64,000 bases of DNA from Steromphala cineraria (lineage: Eukaryota > Mollusca > Gastropoda > Trochida > Trochidae). The notes beneath the pieces are model-generated. The model was given only the letters and a program-made list of their open reading frames with translations. It had not been told where the DNA came from and ran no database searches. The stretch is from positions 58,488,727 through 58,552,726 of the forward strand of contig OU744732.1 in NCBI GenBank assembly GCA_916613615.1, given 5' to 3'. Below, piece after piece: positions 45,401 to 54,890 of the stretch (position 1 is the stretch's first letter; each line of letters opens with the position of its first letter). Both the position numbers and the translations under genes were made by a program.

Positions 45401-46677
45401 GAGTATTTAGGAGAAGGTTCTGACTTAATTTAAAATAACAACAAATCTGGCGGGGGATGTTGATGACTATGTCTTCTTGTTTCATTTAGTCTATGATAAA
45501 AATTGCATGCAGTAGTTTAAATTTTTTTAAATGTTGTTTTATGAATATGTTTTATAGGTCAATAAAAGCATGAATAAATTCATCAATAGCGAAATTGGTA
45601 CATCGATCCACAAACATAGCTACATAGATACCGATACACAAGTATAGGTAGACTGACAGACAAACATAGGTACACTGATACACAAGCAAAGGTACACTGA
45701 TACACAAGCAAAGGTACACCGATACAAAAAATATATTTTAACCGGCACACGAATATAGGTACATATAGATACACAAACATAGGTACATAAATACACAAAC
45801 ATAGTTATAATGATACATAAACAAAGGTACACTGATACCCTAACGTAGGTAAACGAATTTACACATATAGGCACACTGATGCACAAATATAAGTACATAG
45901 ATACCGATACATAAATATATAAACACTGATACTCAAAATTAAGTGCATAGATACCCTACGTACGTAGGTACACCAATTCACTCATGTTTACACTGATATA
46001 CCGAGGTACCCAAACATAGCTACACCGATACCCAAACATAGGTACACTGATACCCAAACATAGGTACACTGATACACAAACATAGGTACACCGATACACA
46101 AACATAGGTACACTGATACACAAACATAGGTACAACGATACACAAACATAGGTACACCGATACACAAACATAGGTACAACGATACACAAACATAGGTACA
46201 TCGATACCCAAACATAGGTACACGGATACACAAACATAGGTACAACGATACACAAACATAGGTACATCGATACCCAAACATAGGTACATCGATACACAAA
46301 CATAGGTACATCGATACCCAAACATAGGTACACCGATACACAAACATAGGTACACCGATACCCAAACATAGGTACACCGATACACAAACATAGGTACATC
46401 GATACCCAAACATAGGTACACCGATACACAAAAATAGGTATACTGTTACACAAACACAGGTACTACGGCACACAAACATAGATACAGCGTCAATAATCAT
46501 AGGAACACAGATACACAAACGGATAATTTCGAATCCAAACCATCATACCTAGTTCGTACCACACAAAACACCACCTTTCTGTCAGCTTTCTTTGTAACTT
46601 CATAAAAATCTCTCATTTGTCAAAAATAAGCTTTTGATAATCAAATCTTTAAACTACTTACTTTTGTCAGAAGTCAT
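42060..46677 (-). CDS. PHYHIP-like protein (phytanoyl-CoA hydroxylase-interacting-protein family), three exons, C-terminus unclear
   Basis: Exon 1 is 46662-46677 (ATG at 46677, MTSDK, donor GTAAGT). Exon 2 is 42781-43511 (acceptor TTTCAG, donor GTAAGA). Exon 3 starts at 42593 (acceptor TTTCAG). Exons 1+2 give 747 nt, exactly 249 codons. Exon 2 matches the PHYHIP C-terminal domain: FFRNKNADYW, MPLLKD, SPFGPTRVVF, NLYFTDFYC, HFVTLVL, VEVFYTES and KDTRCTTCN. Vertebrate relatives are brain-expressed partners of phytanoyl-CoA hydroxylase; the role here is unknown, and the usual fibronectin-III N-terminus is not seen. In the splice-dictated phase, exon 3 runs into the 27-bp array and stops at 42060 (about 426 aa). 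The phase conserved in the downstream tail (VSPYADREK) is a different one, so at least one indel separates them. Confidence 0.75.
43577..44130. mobile_element. TIR element with about 130-bp tandem core, in PHYHIP-like intron 1
   Basis: TAGCTCATCAGGTCTGA at the left and GTCTGATGAGCTA at the right form short inverted termini. Inside is a (GTCC)n run at 43627-43655, then three imperfect repeats (anchors CTAGAGAGCTGA, CTTGGCCAAT and GGGGTCACAGGGGTC). A similar terminus (GCTCTGTAGCTCATCAGGC) occurs at 63807-63825. Confidence 0.65.
44648..45458. mobile_element. TIR element with 170-bp tandem core, in PHYHIP-like intron 1
   Basis: ATCCCCCGCCA and TGGCGGGGGAT bound 811 bp. After a (GTCC/GTGC)n run there are 3.7 copies of a 170-bp unit (AAGGAGCCAA at 44741, 44910, 45080 and 45250). 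The short frames inside are repeat artefacts. The architecture of short TIRs plus tandem core resembles non-autonomous bivalve elements. Confidence 0.75.
45600..46520. repeat. 22-bp minisatellite in PHYHIP-like intron 1
   Basis: The unit is like ACACAAACATAGGTACACCGAT. It is regular from about 46010 to 46440 and degenerates on both sides, especially to 45600. Open minus-strand frames (VYLCLCIGVPMF) are artefacts of the 22-bp period. Confidence 0.92.
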
Positions 46678-48640
46678 GGTGAAATATTACATCGACAGTT
46701 TGGTTGTTTACGTCAGGAGGTAATAATCGATCATAAAAACAATATGCTAGTGGAAGACAGTATTTTTCTATGCCTTGATGAGTTGAAGTCGCTGTTACTT
46801 ATTATCGTTTCCTTTTAATATAAAATGTACCTACTTTCATTAGAATCCATTGCTCAATATCAATCAACAGGGTGGTTTGTTGAGGTCTCCAAGAATCATG
46901 TTTCCATGTAATCAATTGTAAAAGGGACATTAGATATTGAAAGAGAAACGAAAAGTAAGCTATAGCCTTCCCTACTTCTTATAAATAGAATATGACACAT
47001 TACTCGTGACATGAATAAAACTTTATCGAGGTAATGCAATTGATTTGAATGTTGAGGTATGAATGAATCACATATACTAACTGTGTAAAGTCATAAATAC
47101 TTAATGTGATAGAATATTACACTGACAACAAAAACAGAAAAAGAGCTTGCTATTGGGATACTAGGAAGCCGGAACAAAACCCACCTAAACTTATCTTCTT
47201 AAAATCGTTTCATTAAATAAAAAAACATGGAGAATGTAATAATGCCCATAGTACTTAGAAAATTCGGCTATAGGATGTTTTATTAATTTATGTATGAAGT
47301 CACATTAACCTTTTCCCTCCCAATGTTCCCATGTTGGAACCTGTCCTTCACATCCTGTAACCTTTATTTCGTATAAATGAGCTTATGTTTTGCTTTGGTC
47401 ATGTTAATATTGACCTGATTACCTAAGTAGCTACAACTTGGTAGGGAAAAATCAGTCCGAAAAGTTGGTAAAAATCACCTTTTTACACAAAATCGTTTAG
47501 AAGTAATTTATTCAACTATTTACTTAATTTTGTTTGAAAGACCAATAATGCTGCTATGCTAATGCAAAAAGAATTTTGTAAGGAAAGTAAAATAAAGAGT
47601 TATAACATTAAAAGTGTTCAAGACTTACTCAAGGAGTAAAAAAGCATGACAAAATCGTTCTTGATTCAATTTAAGGGTAATTTGATTGATAGGGTGTGCT
47701 TCTTGTTTTTTGTGTGATTTTTCCTGTTCAATATTTTGGGTTATATTGATCACATGACTCTGGATTTCAGCATGCCGTTTTCTGCTGAGGTTGCATGGCG
47801 CACCTAAAAGAAAATATAATGTAATACATACATTTTCATTCTATTGAAGTGAAGTGATATAAATGCCACATCCCTAATTTTAAGTTGTCCTGGGTGTGAC
47901 CAATTTTTCTAATTACTGAAAACAAGATCACTAAAATCTAAATATTTTTAAATATTTTAACACATACATTAACGTAGATAAATGCCACTTTCCTTTCTTG
48001 ATAAGAATTGTAAAGTCAATTCACTAGCATAACTCACATGCTTGCTACGACTGCTTCCAGTCCTACTGGGCATGCGCGGAAATGACGTCACTTCCTTTGA
48101 AAAGACAATTTTTGGTTCCAAACCTAGGAACGCAAGTCATCCAGCGAAGTACTGAATATAAATATTTAGATTTTGATATATATTTTACCTATCTTAAGCT
48201 TAATTCCACTGATCCGACAGAAGGAGGCTGGGAAGGATGAGCCACAGGAAACACAGGAAACCATGGCGTCAGCCTCCGACCAGAGGGACGACAAGAGCGA
48301 TTGCCTAGCGCCATATGATGTATGGTGCCTCTCTGGAAATGATCATTCCATAGTCAAAGGCATTTAAGCACTGATTAGTCATGAACAGAATGAAGATCAA
48401 CAATCCGGTAATCTGTCATGCAGGATTATTTGGAAAACATGCACATAATTAAGTTTTAAACCTAAAAAGTTGAACTATTTGGATAGTCCATCATAGGGGA
48501 GGAAGGTTTCCTGTTACAAGCGAAAACTAAATGGAATTATTTAAGTCTGTCTTTAAGCTTTTTATATCGACTTGCTTTGTATAGATATTTTGATATACCA
48601 AATTCTTTACTTCTTCTGGAAAGCTGAAATGTATTTGAAT
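46678..48640. other. Upstream region of the PHYHIP-like gene, no further exon confirmed
   Basis: No coding exon recognised. A CpG-containing segment at 48070-48092 holds GCATGCGCGG (NRF1-like) directly followed by TGACGTCA (CRE). On the - strand it is followed by a donor-like CAT/GTGAGTT, so it could be the promoter and a noncoding first exon of the gene. Confidence 0.4.
48069..48092 (-). promoter_or_regulatory. NRF1-like site next to a CRE; candidate promoter of the PHYHIP-like gene
   Basis: GGGCATGCGCGGAAATGACGTCAC on the + strand read in two parts: GCATGCGC and TGACGTCA. Both are common in TATA-less CpG promoters. The assignment to this gene is by proximity (1.4 kb upstream of its ATG). 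Confidence 0.35.
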
Positions 48641-48751
48641 ATTAATAAGATGAGGAATGATTGCAAAAGGTCGAGATCATAATTTCGGTTTCTTTTCTGA
48701 TTATGTCAAAAAGTGATTTGAACCCCTGTAATCCAACCAATGTTGAACGAT

Positions 48752-48878
48752 GCGCGGAAATATGCCAATGAAAAAAGAACTGGCTGATCCCTTTGAATTG
48801 GACAATCTAGTTAATACAAGCTGTTGGATCGGCCTAAAGAAATCAGCCAGTTCTTTTTCCATTAGCTGATTTCCGCGC
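48752..48878. mobile_element. Fold-back MITE (127 bp) in the D flank
   Basis: The ends GCGCGGAAAT...AAAAAGAACTGGCTGAT and their reverse complement form TIRs of about 37 bp around a short centre. The paralogous flank of B shows no such insert (GGAGCGATTCGGCTGATT near 17452). Confidence 0.75.
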
Positions 48879-49334
48879 ATGCGTGACACGGACCAGGTGG
48901 GTTGGTAGCTATAGATGTAACATGAGGACTTATACATTACAGCTATTTTTAACTAGATCGGGAGAGCACAAAAGCACAGCAGCCACGAAACTGAGGGTTT
49001 TTGCCCATCCGCCTTCTCAACAGCGAACATTAAATGGACATTTTTAAGGAACATTATATCAACTGATTATTGTACATATAGGTATTTTTTTTAAAATTGT
49101 ATTCATAAATCTTCTATTTAAATGTGTCAGTGTCATGTATAACTGAAACCGGTTCCATTGTGAGCTTACGACACTGCTTTAGATCAAAAGAATATTTTTC
49201 TAATTTTAAATGGGCAGGTCAAATTGTTATAGATTTATGATTTATTTAAGATTTCGACAGCGACACTCATTCCGATTAAAGCAAATTAATTTTTCACATA
49301 TTCGAGAATTTTCTGTTGAAATGGACACATAGAG

Positions 49335-49469
49335 AATACCAAAATCATTCCCTATGGATACCGTATTTATTACAACGAGTGGCTTGTAAACTCGCTTTCC
49401 CTCGTTAGATATGTTTACAGGCCACGAGTTGTAATAAATACGGTATACATAGGGAATGATTTTGGTATT
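49335..49469. repeat. CGAG palindrome, copy 2
   Basis: The arms AATACCAAAATCATTCCCTA... and ...GGTATT are complementary around centre 49402. CGAG sits at 49376-49379 and 49425-49428, mirror positions with the same orientation. The loop has CTCG twice (49391, 49401). TATTTTATTTATTA follows, then TGACGTCAC at 49575. Compared with gene A's flank (about 9170), the inserted DNA extends to about 50515, roughly 1.2 kb. Confidence 0.85.
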
Positions 49470-50944
49470 TTATTTATTAAACACGAATTAACGACCGTAA
49501 TTTATTGACATTAAAATGAAATATTCTTCACATTGTGTTGAGGCGCATATGAATACAGCTTGATTTTGCGTCAGTGACGTCACAATGTGTAACTGTTAAG
49601 GATGTAATATCGCAGGAAAATAGTCCGTGACTTTAGCGCATAGATTTGGGCTGAATAACTGATATCTGAATAACATTTGTTAACATTCAAGTTCACGTTC
49701 AAGAAATACATAACACAGATTCAAACCTTAATATTCATGAGTAACAATGTCCGTCAGAGTAGAGCACAACAGTGTGCACGCTTGCTGTCAAATTCAGTCC
49801 AGCTTATGCTTAACAGTCATCATAATCCGTGAGACACATTAATGATTCCCCCGTATATTGGAGTCGAGAAAATGGAGTGCACTGGAACGAAACGAGTGAC
49901 GGGGGTCCGAGATTGACTCGACATATTAACGTTGACAGTGGAAGGAGATCACTCGCACTCGCTGTTGCTGTGTGTGACGGAAGTACAAGCGTACCAGGCT
50001 GGTCGTTGTTGCTGCTGACGATCCATGGAAATATGGCTGTAACTGTTGATGCTTTGCACGTTACGATGTCCTGATATCTGCATGATTTCAGTTGGAAGAA
50101 AGTTCTGGCCAGTGAGCTTCTGCACACGATATTTGCGTGATGAATGGTTCGTGAATCGTCAATTGTCCAAACCAGCTGATTTGACCATTCGTTATGTTGC
50201 ATGTTTTTAGCGAAAATAAAATTGAATTACCACCACAAATGTTTAAATTATATGTTTAAATGACTTTCAGTTGTGTCTGTAGTAAAAAAGGTCGTATGTT
50301 TGTCTATTTTAATGGCTACATTCTACCTGCTCGTGAAAGTAATGAATGAAGTTTAGTTGTAACTTATGAATGAAAAAAGTAGTTGGGGCATCGTGACCTC
50401 GGGTCATCACCATGGATTGACCAATCAGAGGCGGCGCTTGCAGTATCTGACATCCATGTATGTTAGATACCAAAAATATCTCGAAGTGTTCTCACTCACA
50501 TGTGTGTAATAATTTAAATTAACTGATTGATAAAAACACGATTTTGTCAAAGATTATTTCAATAGTGTTCATGATTGTTACAAATTCTGTACTGAAATGT
50601 TTTAAAGTGATACGTCTTAGGTTCGTTACATTTACCGGAATAGCGATCAAATAGTTGAAAAAAATTGCATATTTGTATAAACGATTATTATCAATATCTA
50701 TAAAGATTTTACATTAAACAAAAAAACAAAAACTTTAAAGGGTTTCAATTAATTTATTAAACAGCCAACATTGTTCATGTATGAAGATGCATGAATTAAT
50801 CCATGAATAACAAGAGTTATCAGAAGATGTCATAATCCACTGGTCGTCAGTAAGAAACATTCATCTTACAATCTGTCTATCTAATCCATAGATCTACTCC
50901 ACCTTTCGCGCTTAAATTGTCTAAATATGGGCATGATATATAGA

Positions 50945-51090
50945 GGATATTATATGAGTGTCCATGACATACTATGTTTACGACACGAGTGGCTAAATAT
51001 CAGTATTTCCCGAGCGAGAGCAAGGGATATACTGATATTTAGGCACGAGTGTTGTAAACATAGTATGTCATGGGCATGAATATAATATTC
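50945..51090. repeat. CGAG palindrome, copy 3
   Basis: The arms are complementary around 51017/51018. CGAG is at 50986-50989 and 51046-51049 in the same orientation; the loop is CCGAGCGAGAGCAAG. It is followed by GTTTATTACC and three TGACGTCA motifs (51182, 51201, 51226). The whole insert relative to B's flank is about 50939-51308. Confidence 0.85.
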
Positions 51091-51940
51091 TGTTTATTAC
51101 CGTAGTCCCAAAATTAAAGAAAATACTCAAAAAATACTTCCCAGCATAGGCGGACTAGCCGCCGCCAGCCCGTAGAGATTGTGACGTCATAGGTGAAGCG
51201 TGACGTCAAAGCATTGTTTATTATGTGACGTCACATGTAAAAGTGATATTTTGCCCTAGGGCAACATATGAAAAATATGAACCTCAATATGACTGCCCTC
51301 GTAGGTAATAAAATGAAATATGAATTATTGTTTCTAATCAACGTATAATCAATTTGTAAAAAGTTCAAACGGCAGACGCCACAAAGGAATGTAAAAAATC
51401 TCAATATTAGGATCGCAAAAAACGGAAAAGATGTTAAAAAACGCCAAAACTAGGTATGTTGGCGGTTTTAAATCACATATCAAAAACAAAGATTAAACTT
51501 TTCTCTTAAGGCACCATATACACCATGCAAGACCTTTACTTGCATGGACCATAATGACTGGCGTGTTTAGTTTCTTAGCTGTACTCAAAATCTATATATT
51601 TGTCATTCGCCTAGTTCATGCGGATTTAATGCAACGTCAAACCATTATGCATCTCTTGATTATGTGTTTAAGTCAAAATGTTTCTCAGCATGAGTGATAC
51701 ACAATCAAGGTACTAAGAAAGATGTTTGGATACCGTTATATATGTCTGTATGTTCTCGTTTTTTCAATGTATACACGTCCATTGCTGTGTTGATTGGTTG
51801 ATTATTTTCATATTTTCAGCTGTTTTATTGTCTTTGCACTGAGAACATTACGTCGCTTTAAATGTTAACCCCTGTGCAAATATTTTACGTGTTTGTCAAA
51901 TGGTCAATATCAGTGATATAGAGATCGAAACTAATTTAAG

Positions 51941-52956
51941 CTATTTCCATATAAGTGCTGGAATCTGCCCTTCTTCAACAATACTTTGGTAAAAAGTGCC
52001 TTTGTATTTGAAAAAGGTGAACTCGACATCACCTACACAGACCTTTGGTACTCCTCCTGAACCGCTGTAACAATCCATGGAGGTAGAAAAGAATACATAG
52101 AGATTGTAAACACGGCCACTCTGAACTAAGACTGGACCAGTAAACATTATGTCATTGACTGTGTTACTCAGAGTCCAGTTCCTTTCCTTTTCAGGGTGAG
52201 ATATCAAGTGGTCTTTGTCACAGCTCGATATCGAGGTTTGGGTTTTGCTCTGTGTCTGACCCAGAACTCCCAGAAGAGTGATGTCTCTGTTGGTAGAAAA
52301 CGATATAGCACAGATATCACCCATAAAGGCAGATGGTTGAATAGTGCTGAATCTGTTTACATAAAGAAAAGATTTCCCTTCAAGCTTCACCCTTTTATCT
52401 GATTTAAATGGACTGATGTCAAAACTTGTCTTAACAATTCTGTCCATGACCTTCACTCTTTCATCCCCTGTCAGTATTCCAGATGGACCAACATTTTCGA
52501 TAATGAAGTCCAGCGACAAACTAGCAAACCGTATCTCGTACACCATCTCCCCCAGGACCTTCCTCATGTTCTTGTGGCTTGGACTCAGACCTTCTCTCTC
52601 ACATTCTGCTTTGGTCCAGGAAAGGGGAACTTCAAATACTTGTTCCTCCTTGATGTTAAGATTTCTTGATTTAAGGAATGTCCCGAAACATCCAGAGCAG
52701 AGCTCGAGAAATGCTGCAGATTTGATTACTTTTGTAACATGCTTGAGACAACATCTTCAGAGCCTCTTGTTCCAAGTCCGTCTCTCCGTATCCATGACTC
52801 TTCTCCAATATTTCACACAGATTTTCCTCAGAGAGAGAATCTTTAAGAAAAGAGGTTGACTGTTTGAACAATGTCTCCACGTCATATTTTCTCGAAGAAT
52901 ACAGAAGACCAGCAACATTCTCAGAGTTGATGGTACATGAGTTCGTGTAGAGAAAT
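51941..52956 (-). pseudogene. BTBD6-like relic D: exon 2 only (BACK-PHR), frameshifted
   Basis: The acceptor TTGCAG and exon start (52956) are present and the sequence encodes FLYTNSCTINSENVAG, then the BACK and PHR parts down to the stop at 51941. A one-base insertion near 52734 (GTAACATGC against GACCTGC in gene B, + strand) breaks the frame in the BACK domain. The PHR part has a short in-frame deletion around GVLGQTQ. No BTB exon lies upstream; instead an unrelated BACK fragment begins 18 nt away. Confidence 0.85.
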
Positions 52957-52973
52957 CTGCAACCAATAACATG

Positions 52974-53176
52974 TCATAAAAGAGTATATTTCTTCAATCT
53001 TTCATCCCATGTCAGTATTTCAAAAAGACCAAAAACTTCGGTAATAAACTCCAGAGACAAACTAGCAAACCGTATCTCGTACACCATCTCACTCAAGACA
53101 TTCTTTAAGTTTTCGTGGCTTGGACTCAGACCCTCTCTCTCACATTCTGCTTTAGTCCAAACCAATGCAGCTTCAC
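52974..53176 (-). pseudogene. Orphan BACK-domain fragment of a BTBD6-like gene
   Basis: About 67 codons: CEAALVWTKAECEREGL...SEMVYEIRFASLSLEF...EILTWDERLKK. The EILTW motif is shared with gene C rather than D. It directly abuts D's splice acceptor, where intron and BTB exon should be. Confidence 0.85.
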
Positions 53177-53633
53177 ATACACCTACTCTTTGAGATTCAA
53201 ACCTTCCTCATGATTTCGTGGCTTGGTTTCATGATTTGGACGACCAATCAAAGTTATTTAATGTGCCTTTCAACCCCTACAGTATCAACTGCTGATGTGT
53301 CAACTGAATTTGTGTAAGCAATATGTGTTCGTTTATTTAATGAAGTTTTAAAAACAGTGATAACACGCTTTCAGTGTGTCAAGTTGTGAATGAGACACAA
53401 TATTTTAAAATTCTTAATTGGCATATAGAAGCTGAAATGAAAAAAAGTAGAATGTTTTACAGCTTCTTTATTGTAATGGCATACAACGTTTCAAGGCAAC
53501 TGGACCCCTCCATCGGGTAAGTACACTTACGTCATAAGCAAATACAATATAAACACAAAATTCATACTACACTTTGTCATTCAATATTTCAATTATAAAC
53601 TCTATCAGTTTATTTAGTATGATATCAGTGTTA
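53177..53633. other. No gene seen
   Basis: AT-rich spacer between two BTB-family relics. Confidence 0.4.
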
Positions 53634-53885
53634 CTACAACTGCCAGATTAGTCCTCGAATTTGTCCATCTGCAACTGAACTTTTGTATTGAGTTCTTGTC
53701 TGGGGTATAAAGGTGAACTCCACCCCTCCTGGTCTCACCTTGAATACACCTCCTGTGCCACTATAACGCTTACTGTTTGTAAAGAATTCATCATAGATGG
53801 TGTAAACCTGCCCTGACATGATTGAGACCTGGACGGGAAACGTGATGTCATAGGCAGCATTATTCAGAGCTAAGTTAGTGTCATG
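53634..53885 (-). pseudogene. Orphan PHR-domain C-terminus of a BTBD6-like gene
   Basis: Open from about 53885 to the stop at 53634. It reads ALNNAAYDITFPVQVSIMSG, then a YSGTGGVFKVRPGGVEFTF segment and GLIWQL at the end, the final strands of a PHR domain of the gene C type. The rest of the gene is absent and is replaced upstream by GC-richer sequence. Confidence 0.8.
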
Positions 53886-54890
53886 TACATGTACATTGTG
53901 ATTACTCAGCCACGAACTACCATTATTAATACCAGGCTTCCCATGTCACTTTCATTCCAACTGGGTGACTGCATGTTCCATCTCTGATTTCCTACGTTGG
54001 TACATTTGCGAGTGGTCTGCTCGTTTAAATTGTTCATGGTTACGTATCCTCTGCCTACTATGACAGGCGTCTGAAGGCCAGTCGACAGACTGCTGTCTGT
54101 TGGACTTCAGTTGCCATGTGATGGGCCTCCACTCTGCTCTCAGGGCAAGACGGAGTTACATGGACTGCTGTTTGTCAGCTTTCATATGCTAGAAGTTGGA
54201 GCCCGACTCTACCAGTGGCCACGTCCCCAACTCCCTCTGTCGCTTAGGCCAAACCAACTGCTATGCGGAGGACAGTTGTTACTGTTGTTTCTCCCTCTCC
54301 ATGGAGGCCCTTAGGGTCTACATGCAGCCTGTAAGAGCAAGAGGGACTTGATTACTTCCCTGCCTCCTGTTAACGGTGAAGACTGATTCACCTGCTTAGA
54401 ACAACACGGCAGACGAATCCTTCTACCGCAATTTCTACCTGATGGAACCCTTGGCTGCTTCACGAGATCATTCCTCCTAAAAGAAAATGGTGGTTAGGAT
54501 GCTGGAGACAGGAGCTTCACTACTGAAGGAGCAGATGGCTATAGAGACCCAAAGATTTATATAGCTAGCCTTTTCTTGGCGCAGTTTCTTGCCCCTTTGA
54601 AGGACAGGATGGTGGGGACTTCCGCCTTACAACTAGAGCAGACAGCTACGGAGACAGCAGGATTCCGCCTACGTTCTGCTCTCTGCCTACCTTTCTCTCA
54701 TAGAGTCACCCTCAGGATGACTTTACTCCTTCTGGGTAATTAGATCCCACAAATCCCCTAATCATTCCGGTGTCAGAGGGAGGGGGCTTTGGGGTCTGAA
54801 TGCAGCCTTACAGGCAGGTTGGAGATGGTGGTTGAGTTGGTCAGTTAGGATCTGAGTTTCCCTCTTCAGCCAGGAGGAGGCTCTATGTTA
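53886..54890. other. GC-richer unclassified sequence, continues at 57251-57560
   Basis: Base composition differs from its surroundings, but frames are broken and no domain is recognised. The Harbinger-type element has inserted into it. It is probably a decayed mobile element. Confidence 0.35.

Larger units (their letters stand above)
48640..51940. repeat. 3' flank of BTB relic D, duplicated block with three insertions
   Basis: Aligns with 17350-18929 (B) and 8160-10709 (A). Relative to those copies it carries extra sequence at 48752-48878, about 49330-50515 and about 50939-51308. All three insertions contain large inverted repeats. Confidence 0.7.

Noticed and set aside
44866..45433. Short plus-strand frames with repeated GINTLMEFENQN
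   Set aside because: Repeat units of the 170-bp tandem core, not a protein gene.
45956..46518. Cys/Tyr/Val-rich minus-strand frames of 130-176 codons
   Set aside because: Pure product of the 22-bp minisatellite, which reads through all frames.
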